From contig NZ_JAUTBD010000001.1 of NCBI RefSeq assembly GCF_030818935.1, forward strand, positions 186,001 through 250,000: 64,000 nucleotides of DNA, written 5' to 3'. Below, piece by piece: positions 42,868 to 51,557 of the stretch. Origin of the DNA: Microbacterium sp. SORGH_AS_1204. Its GTDB lineage: Bacteria; Actinomycetota; Actinomycetes; Actinomycetales; Microbacteriaceae. Within the stretch, counting starts at the first letter, position 1, and each line of letters opens with the position of its first letter. The notes beneath the pieces are model-generated. The model saw only the letters and a list, made by a program, of their open reading frames with translations, had not been told where the DNA came from and searched no databases. A program made the translations under genes and the position numbers.

Positions 42868-44365
42868 GGCGCTCGAGCGGCTGGTGCAGCGCGCGCACGA
42901 GACGCGCGTCATCGTCGTCGGCGGCGGGATCGCCGGACTCGTCGCCGCCCGCGAGTGCGCCAAGGTCGGACTGCAGGTCACCGTGCTCGAGGCCTCCGAC
43001 GTGTTCGGCGGGGTCCTGCGCACCGCCGAGGTGGGCGGACTCACGCTCGACGTGGGTGCCGAGAGCTACGCCACCCGCGGCGGCGTCGTGCGGAAACTGC
43101 TCGCCGAGGTCGGCCTCACCGACAGCATCGTGTCGCCGAATCCTGCGGGGGCCTGGGTCGCCGGTGTACCCAAAGTGGGTGCGGCGCCGCTGCCGAAGGG
43201 CGGAGTGCTCGGCATCCCCGACAACCCCTTCGCTCCCGACGTGCGGCGCATCATCGGCTGGTCGGGCGCGTGGCGGGCGTACGTCGACCGGGTGCGGCCC
43301 CCGCTCACCATCGGCCACGCGCACAGCCTCGGCAAGCTCGTGCGCTCGCGCCTGGGCGCGCGCGTCCTCGACCGCCTCGTCGCCCCCGTCACCAGCGGCG
43401 TCTATTCCGCACGCCCCGACGACATCGACGTCGACCTCGCCGCCCCCGGCCTGAACGCCGCGCTCACCCGCACCGGCTCGCTCACGGGCGCCGTCGCCGA
43501 GCTCCGCGCACAGCGGGCGGGAGCGCGGCCCGCCGATGCCCCGGCATCCGATGTGCCGGTCGCCTCCGGCTCGGCGAAGGCCCCGGCCCCGGGCGGTGCC
43601 GTCGAGGGTCTCGCGGGCGGGATGTCGCGCCTGGTCGATGCGCTCGTCGCGGGCCTCCGCGACAGCGGCGTCGATCTCCGCACCGGAGTCGGCGCCGAGA
43701 GCCTCACCCGCACCGATGTCGGGTGGTCCGTCGCGACCTCGGTCGACGACGCGCCGCTCGCCGCCCGCGCCGTGATCGTGGCCCTCCCCGAGGGGCCGGC
43801 GCGCGCGCTCCTGGCCCCGGTGGTCGCCGGACTCGAGGCGGGCGAGCCGGTCGCCCCGGTCGTCGAGGTGGTGACCCTGGTGGTGAACGCCCCCGTGCTC
43901 GACCGCGCCCCGCGGGGAACCGGCGTGCTGACGGTGCCCGGCAGCCACACCGCCAAGGCCCTCACCCATTCGAGCGCGAAGTGGGACTGGGTTCGGGATG
44001 CCACCGAGCCCGGCATCCATGTCGTGCGCGTCTCGTTCGGCGCGCAGGGCGAAGAGCCCGCGACCGCCGCCCTCGACGACGACGGTGCGGCACGCCTCGC
44101 CCTGGCGGAGGCCGCCGCACTCCTGGGCGTCGAGCTGCCGGCATCCGCCCTCGTCGCCTCCCACCGCTCGCGTTACGTGCAGTCGCAGCCGGCCGCCACC
44201 ATCGGACGCGCCGCCGTCACCGCCGCCGCACGCGGTGCGGTGCGCGCCGTGCCCGGCCTCGGCGCGACGGGCGCGTGGATCGCCGGGACGGGGTTGGCCC
44301 AGGTGATCCCCGACGCGCGCGACGAGGCCGATCGCGTGCGCAGCGCCGCGCTCTGGCAGAGCTGA
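42860..44365 (+). CDS. hemY: Protoporphyrinogen/coproporphyrinogen oxidase
   Basis: A 501-aa FAD enzyme. N-terminal dinucleotide fold [19 protein letters not shown]; typical [21 protein letters not shown]-terminal FAD segment [16 protein letters not shown]. In actinobacteria this HemY class oxidises coproporphyrinogen III to coproporphyrin III (the coproporphyrin-dependent route, also called CgoX). The ATG lies inside the end of hemE. An Ala/Pro-rich insertion at about 215-240 is not part of the usual core. No hemQ/chdC or hemH follows in this window. Confidence 0.93.
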   Translation: MSEALERLVQRAHETRVIVVGGGIAGLVAARECAKVGLQVTVLEASDVFGGVLRTAEVGGLTLDVGAESYATRGGVVRKLLAEVGLTDSIVSPNPAGAWVAGVPKVGAAPLPKGGVLGIPDNPFAPDVRRIIGWSGAWRAYVDRVRPPLTIGHAHSLGKLVRSRLGARVLDRLVAPVTSGVYSARPDDIDVDLAAPGLNAALTRTGSLTGAVAELRAQRAGARPADAPASDVPVASGSAKAPAPGGAVEGLAGGMSRLVDALVAGLRDSGVDLRTGVGAESLTRTDVGWSVATSVDDAPLAARAVIVALPEGPARALLAPVVAGLEAGEPVAPVVEVVTLVVNAPVLDRAPRGTGVLTVPGSHTAKALTHSSAKWDWVRDATEPGIHVVRVSFGAQGEEPATAALDDDGAARLALAEAAALLGVELPASALVASHRSRYVQSQPAATIGRAAVTAAARGAVRAVPGLGATGAWIAGTGLAQVIPDARDEADRVRSAALWQS

Positions 44366-44476
44366 GCACCGTCGCGATCGACCATGCGCGCGCCGGTGTC
44401 AAGGGTGGATGCCGGAGACGGCATACATGACTACTGTGAGATTCGACCAGCACTCGATCGAGCGTGAGGAGACCCC

Positions 44477-44878
44477 ATGAGGGGCAAAGCAGCACTCGTC
44501 GTCGGACTCGTGGCGGGCTACGTGCTCGGAGCACGCGCCGGCCGCCAGCGGTACGAGCAGATCAAGGAGCAGGCCGACAAGGTCTGGAGCCAGCCCGCCG
44601 TCCAGGGACAGGTCGAGAAGGTGAAGGCGCTCGGCGTCTCCGCCCTCACGTCCGTCCCCGGTGTGGTGTGGAAGGGCGCCAAGTCGGTCACAGGCGCAGC
44701 GTCCGGCTCGGGCACCGTCCAGGAGCGCGCCGAGCGCGCCGGACGCGCGGCGAAGCGGTCGGCCCACGAGGTCGCCGACGTCGTGGAGGATTCCGTCGAC
44801 GACGCCAAGCGGGCCCAGAAGACGGCCACCGCGCGGGCCAAGGCGGCCCAGAGCGGCTCCGACGCGTCGGGAAGCTGA
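44477..44878 (+). CDS. YtxH-like membrane-anchored protein, 133 aa
   Basis: One N-terminal hydrophobic anchor (AALVVGLVAGYVLGARAGRQ) followed by a long charged helical tail with Ala/Lys repeats (RAERAGRAAKRSAHEVADVV; KRAQKTATARAKAAQSG). The G-x-x-x-G-ARAGRxRYE motif is that of small YtxH-type proteins, whose role is unclear but often linked to envelope stress. First of a three-gene operon. Confidence 0.75.
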   Translation: MRGKAALVVGLVAGYVLGARAGRQRYEQIKEQADKVWSQPAVQGQVEKVKALGVSALTSVPGVVWKGAKSVTGAASGSGTVQERAERAGRAAKRSAHEVADVVEDSVDDAKRAQKTATARAKAAQSGSDASGS

Positions 44879-44883
44879 CGCGC

Positions 44884-45294
44884 ATGACCACTCCTCGCGG
44901 ATTCCGCGACCGTTCCGACGACAGCATCTTCGAGCTGATCGGCGACATTCCCGAACTCGTGCGCAACCTCGTCGTCGCCGAGATCAACGGCGCCAAGGCC
45001 TGGGCGCAGCGCACCGCGAAAGATGCCGGGATCGGTGCCGGCTGGTTCGTCGGCGCTCTTGTGGTGCTCTTCTGGGCCGTGCCGGTGTTCTTCGCCTTCG
45101 TCATCGCGGGGCTGTCGTCGTGGTGGCCCGTGTGGCTGTCGGCGCTGGTCGTGTTCGGCGTCATGGTCGTGATCACCGCGATTCTGGCGCTGCTGGGCTA
45201 CCTGCGGTTCAAGAAGCTGTCGAATGGCGAGAACCCGGGCAAGGCCATCGCCGAAGACGTTCGCATCGTCAAGGAGGCCCGCGATGAGTATTGA
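44884..45294 (+). CDS. Phage-holin-like (Actinobacterial Holin-X) membrane protein
   Basis: 136 aa: an N-terminal amphipathic part (IFELIGDIPELVRNLVVAEI, matching the Holin-X/phage_holin_3_6 opening), then two membrane helices (WFVGALVVLFWAVPVFFAFV; LSALVVFGVMVVITAILALL) and a charged tail. Despite the family name these are chromosomal envelope proteins, not phage lysis genes. Lies 5 bp after the YtxH-like gene and overlaps the DUF3618-like gene. Confidence 0.8.
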   Translation: MTTPRGFRDRSDDSIFELIGDIPELVRNLVVAEINGAKAWAQRTAKDAGIGAGWFVGALVVLFWAVPVFFAFVIAGLSSWWPVWLSALVVFGVMVVITAILALLGYLRFKKLSNGENPGKAIAEDVRIVKEARDEY

Positions 45295-45562
45295 TCGTCC
45301 CGTCCCCGTGCCCCGCACCGCCGTGCCCCTGGGCATCAGCGATCCCGTCGAGTCGGCTCGCGCCGAGCTCAAGGCGGCGTTGGCGGCCATCGAGGTCAAG
45401 GCGAACGTGCCCCGCCGCGCGAGCGACGCCGTCGACCGCACCGTGCACGAGGTGCGCGCCAAGGCGCAACGCAACCCCGGTGCCGCCGCCGCGGCCGTGG
45501 CGGGTGTCGCGGCCGCCGTCGGCTTCGCCGTGTGGGGGATTGTCCGCGCGTACACGCGCTGA
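45284..45562 (+). CDS. DUF3618-like membrane protein, 92 aa
   Basis: Layout of DUF3618: the soluble motif RAELKAALAAIEVKANVPRR near residue 25-45, then a single C-terminal membrane helix (AAAAVAGVAAAVGFAVWGIV). A strong AAGGAGG site lies inside the end of the holin-like gene. The trio YtxH-like, holin-like and DUF3618-like is a common actinobacterial envelope operon of unknown function. Confidence 0.8.
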   Translation: MSIDRPVPVPRTAVPLGISDPVESARAELKAALAAIEVKANVPRRASDAVDRTVHEVRAKAQRNPGAAAAAVAGVAAAVGFAVWGIVRAYTR

Positions 45563-45570
45563 GCATTCGA

Positions 45571-45604
45571 GAAGCGGTCCGTCTCCGAGGGGGCGGACCG
45601 CTTC
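45571..45604. terminator. Hairpin terminator, probably bidirectional
   Basis: GAAGCGGTCCG (45571-45581) and its complement CGGACCGCTTC (45594-45604), 11-bp stem and 12-nt loop, 9 bp past the DUF3618-like stop and 43 bp before the end of the convergent LDH2-type gene. Confidence 0.8.
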
Positions 45605-45647
45605 GTCGTCCCGCCGGCCGGGCCGGGGGTCCGGCCGGCGCCGGAGA

Positions 45648-46724
45648 TCAGGCGATCGGCGACACGTTCTGTTCGAGACCGACGCGTCGAAGGTCCTCGA
45701 CGGTCTGCTCCGGGAGCAGCAATCCGCCTGCGGCGACGACGGCGGCGGCGGCACGGTCCTCGATTTCGCCGGGGTAGAACACTTCGCTTTGTCCGTGAGC
45801 GAGCGGGACGGCCTTCACTTCGTCGACGAGGGTGGCGACACGTTCGTCGTAGGCGGTGACGTCCGTGGCTGTGTCGACGTCGATCGCGATGAACATGTGT
45901 CCGGCACCGCTGCGCTTGTCCGGCTCGTAGGGTCCGTGCACCTGTGTCCCCACGGCGCTGCCGGTGAGGGCTCCCGAGAGGACGTCCATCATGAAGGTGA
46001 TGGCGTAGCCCTTGTGCTCGGCCATCGGGAGGATGACACCGTGGACGGCCTCGGCCGCGTCCGTTGTCCGCGCCCCTTCCTGCGTCAGTGCCCAGTTTTC
46101 GGGGATGGGTTCGCCCTTTTGGCGGGCGAGGTAGATCTTCCCGCGTGCCACAGCGGTGTTGGCGATGTCGACCACGACGACCTTGTCGCCGTACGGAGCC
46201 GCAATCGACCACGGGTTCGTGCCGAGACGCTTCTCGCGACCGCCCCAGGGCGCCATCGCGGGCGACGCGTTCGTGGTCAGAATGGCAGCGCAACCGTCCG
46301 CGGCGGCGCGGCGCGTGAAGTACATCGCCGTGCCGAAGTGGTTGGAGTTGCGCACTCCCACCAGCCCCACGCCGTGCTTCTTCGCCCGGCTGACGGCCTC
46401 GATGCGGGCCCGCTCCGTCAGCACCTGTCCGATGCCGTCGTGACCGTCGAGGATGAGCATCGCGCCGGTGTCGACGACGGGGGTCGGGTCGGCGACGGGG
46501 CGCATGGCGCCGGTACGCAGTCGTTCGAGGTACCACGGGAGCCGCAGGACGCCGTGGGACTGGTGGCCCCACTCGTCCGCCGCGACGAGGGAGTCTGCGA
46601 TCAGATCAGCGTCGGTAGGGGGCACCTCGATGCTCTGGAACACGTCGCTGACGAAGGCGCGGAGTTCGGCGGGGTCGACGCGGGAAGCCGTGAGCGTGGG
46701 GGGATCTGCAGGCTGAGCAACCAT
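45648..46724 (-). CDS. LDH2/malate-lactate dehydrogenase family oxidoreductase
   Basis: A 358-aa NAD(P)-dependent 2-hydroxyacid dehydrogenase of the YlbC/MdhB/ComC family, unrelated to Rossmann LDH. Family marks: ADEWGHQSHGVLRLPWYLER (catalytic His), VRNSNHFGTAMYF, TNASPAMAPWGG and PMAEHKGYAITFMMDVLSGA. It would oxidise a malate-, lactate- or ureidoglycolate-like hydroxyacid. Divergent from an ABM gene, with a GntR operator-like site between them. Substrate unassigned. Confidence 0.88.
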   Translation of the reverse strand: MVAQPADPPTLTASRVDPAELRAFVSDVFQSIEVPPTDADLIADSLVAADEWGHQSHGVLRLPWYLERLRTGAMRPVADPTPVVDTGAMLILDGHDGIGQVLTERARIEAVSRAKKHGVGLVGVRNSNHFGTAMYFTRRAAADGCAAILTTNASPAMAPWGGREKRLGTNPWSIAAPYGDKVVVVDIANTAVARGKIYLARQKGEPIPENWALTQEGARTTDAAEAVHGVILPMAEHKGYAITFMMDVLSGALTGSAVGTQVHGPYEPDKRSGAGHMFIAIDVDTATDVTAYDERVATLVDEVKAVPLAHGQSEVFYPGEIEDRAAAAVVAAGGLLLPEQTVEDLRRVGLEQNVSPIA

Positions 46725-46750
46725 GATCTGCCTTTCTGATATCCGAATAG

Positions 46751-46768
46751 GTACACCAACAGGTATAC
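46751..46768. promoter_or_regulatory. GntR operator-like site 1 (GTACAC-N6-GTATAC)
   Basis: Two half-sites GTACAC and GTATAC 12 bp apart, in the divergent promoter of the LDH2-type and ABM genes. The same arrangement occurs at 47829-47846 before the regulator and transporter genes. Confidence 0.6.
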
Positions 46769-46797
46769 ACTACGAGCGAAGACATGAGGGGAAGAAC

Positions 46798-47106
46798 ATG
46801 CACGCGGTGTGGGTCGAGCTGGAAGTGCTGCCGGGCAAGCTCGCGCGGTTCAAGGCGGCGATTGCCGCGAATGCCGAGGCAACGGTACGAGACGAGCCGG
46901 GATGCGTGTACTTCGACGTCATCGAACTCGATGCCGAGCGTCAGCGCTACGCGTTCTACGAGGTCTACCGTGATCGCGACGCTTTCACCGTCGAGCACCG
47001 CGGCGCCCCGCACTATGCGGCGTGGAAGACGGCGGTCGACGACACGGTGGTGCCGGGCTCGCAGACCATCACGGAGGGGGCGCGCCTTTTCGGCTTCGCG
47101 CTCTAA
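46798..47106 (+). CDS. Antibiotic biosynthesis monooxygenase (ABM) domain protein
   Basis: A 102-aa dimeric alpha-beta barrel protein (MHAVWVELEVLPGKLARFKA; EPGCVYFDVIELDAERQRYA; FYEVYRDRDAFTVEHRGAPH; YAAWKT). Such LsrG/YgiN-like proteins are small oxygenases, isomerases or decarboxylases that need no cofactor. GAGGGGAAG precedes the ATG at 46798. It ends 4 bp inside the convergent GntR gene. Likely handles an intermediate of the pathway encoded here. Confidence 0.85.
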   Translation: MHAVWVELEVLPGKLARFKAAIAANAEATVRDEPGCVYFDVIELDAERQRYAFYEVYRDRDAFTVEHRGAPHYAAWKTAVDDTVVPGSQTITEGARLFGFAL

Positions 47107-47804
47107 GAGACCAGAACCTCGCCGGAGTCACCGGTGAGAAGCTGCCGGAAGATGGCCTGATCGACGTGATGCAGGTGCGACACCATGGCGGCAGCGGCCG
47201 CATCCGGGTCGCCGTCGATGATCGACGTGCACATGCGAATGTGCTCGTTCACGGATTCTTGCAGGCGAGAACGATCGCTGTGAGCGATGTATCGCAACCG
47301 TGCGCTGTGCGGGCGCAGATCGGCGATCGCTCGAGCGAGGTAGTCGTTCGGCGTGTGACGGGCGATGATCCGGTCGAACGCCGCCGTTGCGTCGCGGAAG
47401 CGTTCGGCGAAGGAGTCATCGTAGGAGGCGCCTCGCAGGGAGACGAAATCGTCGAGAAGGCCGAGGAACTCGTCTCGGAGTGACGCATCGGCCTGGGCCT
47501 TGTTCGCGACCGCGCGCACGGCTTCCGGTTCGATCAGCCGGCGGAAGTCGAACAGAGCGCGAGCGCTGCGCAGCGAGATGCGCGAGACGGTCGGAGCGCG
47601 TCGCGGCTCCAGATCGATCAGCCCGTCCGCCGCGAGCCGACGGATCGCTTCCCGAACGGGGGTGCGAGAGGCGCCGGTGTAACTGACCAATTCGATCTCG
47701 GACAGACTCTGCCCGGGAGAGAGAGTGCCTCGCTCGATGTCGTGACGAAGCTGTGCGTACACCTTCTCGGATTTCCCACGCCACGCGCCTAGTTCTTCAA
47801 CCAT
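47103..47804 (-). CDS. GntR family transcriptional regulator (FCD subfamily)
   Basis: A 233-aa regulator: GntR winged helix at about 10-75 (VYAQLRHDIERGTLSPGQSL; GASRTPVREAIRRLAADGLI) and an FCD ligand domain with His residues (HTPNDY, NEHIRM, HLHHVD) for metal/acid binding. It sits between its two likely targets, and GTATAC half-site pairs lie at both flanking promoters, so it probably controls the whole 45.6-51.5 kb cluster and itself in response to an organic acid. Confidence 0.9.
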   Translation of the reverse strand: MVEELGAWRGKSEKVYAQLRHDIERGTLSPGQSLSEIELVSYTGASRTPVREAIRRLAADGLIDLEPRRAPTVSRISLRSARALFDFRRLIEPEAVRAVANKAQADASLRDEFLGLLDDFVSLRGASYDDSFAERFRDATAAFDRIIARHTPNDYLARAIADLRPHSARLRYIAHSDRSRLQESVNEHIRMCTSIIDGDPDAAAAAMVSHLHHVDQAIFRQLLTGDSGEVLVS

Positions 47805-47828
47805 ACGCTCAGCATAGTTGTCAGAGGG

Positions 47829-47846
47829 GTATACCTACGTGTATAA
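47829..47846. promoter_or_regulatory. GntR operator-like site 2 (GTATAC-N6-GTATAA)
   Basis: GTATAC and GTATAA half-sites 12 bp apart, between the GntR gene (start 47804) and the CitMHS transporter (start 47898). Same spacing and half-site as the copy at 46751-46768. Confidence 0.65.
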
Positions 47847-47897
47847 CTTCTGGTGGCGGCACTGCGGCCACCCCCAAATCCCGTAGGAGGAGCGACG

Positions 47898-49331
47898 ATG
47901 CTCGTTGTACTCGGCTTCGCGATGATCGCGGTCTTCATGACCCTGGTCATGACCAAACGCGCCACGCCCATAGCCACGCTGATCCTGGTGCCCATCATCT
48001 TCGGGCTCTTCACCGGGGCAGGCCTGGGCCTCAGCGACATGATCATCGAATCGTTCCTGAAGCTGGCACCCACCGCCGGGTTGCTGTTCTTCGCGACCAT
48101 GTTCTTCGGCACCATGATCGACGTCGGTCTGTTCGATCCGCTCATCCGGCTGATCCTTCGTTTCGTCGGCGATCACCCCACCCGCCTCGTCGTAGGTACG
48201 GCGCTGCTGACCTCGATCGTGTCGCTGGACGGCGACGGATCGACGACGTTCATCATCGTCACGTCCGCATTCCTGCCGATCTACCTGCGCCTCGGCATGA
48301 GCCCGGTCATCCTCACCGTGGTGGCAGCCATGTCCAACGGTGTGCTGAACACCGTCCCGTGGGGCGGGTCCACCGCCCGCGCCGCCGCCGCATTGAACGT
48401 GTCGCCCATCGACATCTTCGTGCCGATGATCCCCTCCATCGCCGCCGGCGTCGGCGCCGTGCTCGTCTTGGCTTATCTGATGGGTCGCTCCGAGACCAAG
48501 CGCCTCGGACGCCTCGAGCTCACCGAATCCCCGGGCTTCCTCCGAAAGGCCGACGTCGTCGGTGAAGAGATCCGCTCGGGCTCGTCGCGCCTGTTCCGCG
48601 GCGGCACCGCCCAGGAAGGCGGCACGCCCAAATGGAACTCCTCCGTGGTCGTGACCAACAACTTCGCCGTTCCCGTCGACGATGAGGGCAGGAACATCCT
48701 CGACCGGCCCAACGCGCGCCCCAAGCTGATCTGGTTCAACCTCGTGCTGACCCTCGCGGTGATGACCGTGCTCGTCATGGACATCACCGAGCCGGTCGTC
48801 ATCTTCCTCGTCGCCGCTGCCCTCGCGCTGGTCGTCAACTTCCCCCGCATCCAGGAACAGTCCGCCCAGATCAAGGCGCACGCCTCATCCATCGTCTCCG
48901 TCGTCGGCATGGTCTTCGCCGCATCCGTGCTCACCGGCGTCATGAACGGCACCGGCATGGTCGAGGCGATGGCCGGCTGGCTGGTCAGCGTCATCCCCTC
49001 GGCGTTGGGACCTTTCATGGCCGTCATCGCCGGCATCCTCAGCATCCCGTTGACGTTCATCATGACCAACGACGCGTTCTACTTCGGCGTCCTGCCGATC
49101 CTGGCGGAGACCGCCGGGCACTACGGGATCACCCCCGTCGAAATGGCCCGAGCCTCCCTGGTCGGTCAGGCCCTTCACCAGTCGAGCCCGCTGGTGGCGT
49201 CGTTCCTCCTCCTCATCGGGCTCGCCAACGTCAACCTCGGCGAGCACTTCCGCAAGGTGATCTGGCGCGGCGCCATCGTCGCGCTCATCATGCTCGCCGT
49301 CGGCGGCTTCATCGCCTATCCCCTCTTCTAA
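47898..49331 (+). CDS. CitMHS family citrate-type transporter
   Basis: A 477-aa permease with about 12 membrane helices. N-terminal MLVVLGFAMIAVFMTLVMTK and the segments SLDGDGSTTFIIVTSAF and VPWGGSTARAAAALNV are typical of CitMHS (metal-citrate:proton symporters) in the ion-transporter superfamily. A cytoplasmic loop occupies about 205-290. It likely imports citrate or a related polycarboxylate, perhaps as a metal complex. AGGAGG lies 7 bp before the ATG at 47898. It begins the transporter-ALDH-cupin operon. Confidence 0.88.
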   Translation: MLVVLGFAMIAVFMTLVMTKRATPIATLILVPIIFGLFTGAGLGLSDMIIESFLKLAPTAGLLFFATMFFGTMIDVGLFDPLIRLILRFVGDHPTRLVVGTALLTSIVSLDGDGSTTFIIVTSAFLPIYLRLGMSPVILTVVAAMSNGVLNTVPWGGSTARAAAALNVSPIDIFVPMIPSIAAGVGAVLVLAYLMGRSETKRLGRLELTESPGFLRKADVVGEEIRSGSSRLFRGGTAQEGGTPKWNSSVVVTNNFAVPVDDEGRNILDRPNARPKLIWFNLVLTLAVMTVLVMDITEPVVIFLVAAALALVVNFPRIQEQSAQIKAHASSIVSVVGMVFAASVLTGVMNGTGMVEAMAGWLVSVIPSALGPFMAVIAGILSIPLTFIMTNDAFYFGVLPILAETAGHYGITPVEMARASLVGQALHQSSPLVASFLLLIGLANVNLGEHFRKVIWRGAIVALIMLAVGGFIAYPLF

Positions 49332-49356
49332 GCCCCGCATCCAGAAAGGCACCATC

Positions 49357-50763
49357 ATGGCCATCCACTCGGTGAACCCCGCAACCGAAGAGGTCGTTGC
49401 GAGTTTCGAGCTCCACACCCCCGACGAGGTGGAGCGCAAACTCGCCGCCGCGGCCGCCGCCCAGCGTGCCTGGCGACGCGAGCCCATCGAGGTGCGCACC
49501 GGGCTGCTCACCCGCATTGCCGAGGTGCTGCGCGAGGACAGCGAGGAGTACGCGCAGATCATCACGCGTGAGATGGGCAAGCCCATCGCCGAATCCCGTG
49601 CAGAGATCGAAAAGTGCGCGGTGACCTTGGACTATTACGCCGCTCAGGCGCCGAAGTTCCTCGCCAACGAGCGCATCGCCTCCACCGCCAGCGAAAGCGC
49701 CGTCGTCTTCGACCCGCTCGGAGTGGTGCTGGCGATCATGCCGTGGAACTACCCGTTCTGGCAGTTCTTCCGTTTCGCCGCCCCCGCCCTCGCCGCCGGA
49801 AACACCCCGCTGCTCAAGCACGCCAACAATGTGCCTCAGTCAGCGCTTGCGGTCGAAGACATCGTCCGTCGCGCGGGGGCACCCGACGGGCTCTGCACGT
49901 CGCTTCTCATCGACGCCCGCGATGTTGCGGCCCTCATCGAAGATGACCGGGTTGCTGCGGTCACCCTCACCGGGTCCACCGCGGTGGGTCGCATCGTCGC
50001 TTCCCAAGCGGGCACGGCACTGAAGAAACAGGTGCTGGAGCTTGGGGGCTCCGACCCCTACATCGTCCTCGCCGACGCCGACGTCGCCGAAGCGGCCAGG
50101 ATCGCCGTGAAGGCACGCTTCACGAATGTCGGTCAGAGCTGCGTGAACGCCAAGCGGTTCATCGTCGAGGAGGCCGTGGCGGACGAGTTCGTCGCGAGAT
50201 TCGTCGAGCATGCCGCCGCGTTGAAGGTGGGCGACCCCACCGAGGACGACACCGACCTCGGTCCCATGGCGCGCGGCAATCTGCGTGATGAGCTGCACCA
50301 GCAGGTACTGCGGACCCTCGAGAACGGCCACACCGTTCTGAAACTCGGCGGAGAGCCCCTCGACGGCCCTGGCTTCTACTACCCGCCGACCGTGATCGAC
50401 CACGTTCAACCCGGCGACACCGCCTTCGAGGAAGAAACCTTCGGACCCGTGGCGGCGATCATTCGCGCCCGCGACGTCGACCACGCCCTCGACCTCGCCA
50501 ACGACACCGAGTACGGTCTGGGCGCGGCCCTGTGGACTCGGGATCTGGATCTCGCTCGTCGCCTGGTCCGCGAAATCGATGCCGGCGCCGTCTTCGTCAA
50601 CGGCATGGTCGCCTCCGACGCGCGCCTGCCCTTCGGCGGCATCAAGGCCTCAGGCTACGGCCGCGAACTCGGCGACCACGGCCTTCGCGAATTCGTCAAC
50701 ATCAAGACGATGTGGATCGGGCCCGCTGCCGCGCCGACAAGCGGCGAGAAGATCGGAGAGTGA
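49357..50763 (+). CDS. NAD(P)-dependent aldehyde dehydrogenase (succinate-semialdehyde dehydrogenase type)
   Basis: A 468-aa ALDH. Landmarks: MPWNYPFWQFFRFAAPALAA, TGSTAVGR, ELGGSDPYIVL (Glu) and catalytic Cys in NVGQSCVNAKRFIV; EETFGPVAA and FGGIKASGYGREL near the end. Closest in pattern to the GabD/Sad succinate-semialdehyde group, but similar enzymes oxidise other semialdehydes. 25 bp after the CitMHS gene, so it probably oxidises an aldehyde derived from the imported acid. Confidence 0.9.
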   Translation: MAIHSVNPATEEVVASFELHTPDEVERKLAAAAAAQRAWRREPIEVRTGLLTRIAEVLREDSEEYAQIITREMGKPIAESRAEIEKCAVTLDYYAAQAPKFLANERIASTASESAVVFDPLGVVLAIMPWNYPFWQFFRFAAPALAAGNTPLLKHANNVPQSALAVEDIVRRAGAPDGLCTSLLIDARDVAALIEDDRVAAVTLTGSTAVGRIVASQAGTALKKQVLELGGSDPYIVLADADVAEAARIAVKARFTNVGQSCVNAKRFIVEEAVADEFVARFVEHAAALKVGDPTEDDTDLGPMARGNLRDELHQQVLRTLENGHTVLKLGGEPLDGPGFYYPPTVIDHVQPGDTAFEEETFGPVAAIIRARDVDHALDLANDTEYGLGAALWTRDLDLARRLVREIDAGAVFVNGMVASDARLPFGGIKASGYGRELGDHGLREFVNIKTMWIGPAAAPTSGEKIGE

Positions 50764-50767
50764 ACGC

Positions 50768-51502
50768 ATGAGCATCGAGGGCATCACGTCGCAGACGGCT
50801 CACGTTTTCCGACCGGGCGAACTCCCGTCCAAGAATCGCGGCGGTGGAGCGAGGACCGTCCCCCTCGTCACCGCCGCTCGGGGCGCCACCACCTACCTCA
50901 ACGGGGTGACCGTCTTCGAGCCCGGCGCTGCCATCGGCCACCATATTCACAACGTCGCCGAATCTGTGATGGTCATCGCGGGCAACGCCGTCGTCGACAT
51001 CGACGGTGAGCGCACACCGCTGGCCACCTTCGACACCACCTTCGTTCCCGCCAACGTCCCCCACCATTTCGAGAACGTCTCGGACACCGAGGAGATGCGC
51101 ATCTTCTGGACGTACGGGTCTCTCGATGCCACCCGTACGCTCACCGCGACCGGTGAGCACGGTCGCGTCGACGCCGAATCCGCCGCCACCAGCGACGTTG
51201 TCCGAATGGTGACGGAGGTGGCCACGATCTCCGTGCTCGCTGGTCACGAGGGGGATTTCGAGCGGGCCGTCGCGGAAGCGGCGCCCCTGTTCCAACGGGC
51301 TGCGGGGGCGCGCACCCTCCGCCTCGAGGCATCGGAGGAACGCCCGCGCACCTACCGGCTCTTCGTCGGGTGGGAGAGTATCGGCGATCACGAGAATTTT
51401 CGCGCCTCCGCAGCGTTCCCCCTCTGGCGAGAGCTGATCGGCCCGCACCTGGACGGGATGCCGCGCGTGGAACACCTGCGTAACGTCCTCACCGCGTTCT
51501 GA
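50768..51502 (+). CDS. Cupin-ABM fusion protein
   Basis: A 244-aa two-domain protein. Residues about 40-115 form a cupin barrel (GVTVFEPGAAIGHHIHNVAE with metal-binding HxH and E; later FVPANVPHHFENVSD). Residues about 145-244 form an ABM-like ferredoxin-fold domain (MVTEVATISVLAGHEGDFER; RTYRLFVGWESIGDHENFRA; EHLRNVLTAF). It starts 4 bp after the ALDH stop. The fused domains suggest channelled steps on one intermediate; the reaction is unknown. Confidence 0.8.
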   Translation: MSIEGITSQTAHVFRPGELPSKNRGGGARTVPLVTAARGATTYLNGVTVFEPGAAIGHHIHNVAESVMVIAGNAVVDIDGERTPLATFDTTFVPANVPHHFENVSDTEEMRIFWTYGSLDATRTLTATGEHGRVDAESAATSDVVRMVTEVATISVLAGHEGDFERAVAEAAPLFQRAAGARTLRLEASEERPRTYRLFVGWESIGDHENFRASAAFPLWRELIGPHLDGMPRVEHLRNVLTAF

Positions 51503-51557
51503 CCCTGATCCCCGCACTCGACCGCTGCCGCTCCGAGGGAAGGCCCTCGTCACCCGA

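Noticed and set aside
44884..45294. Prophage remnant because of a holin-like gene
   Set aside because: The holin-like family is chromosomal in actinobacteria; no other phage gene, att site or integrase is nearby.
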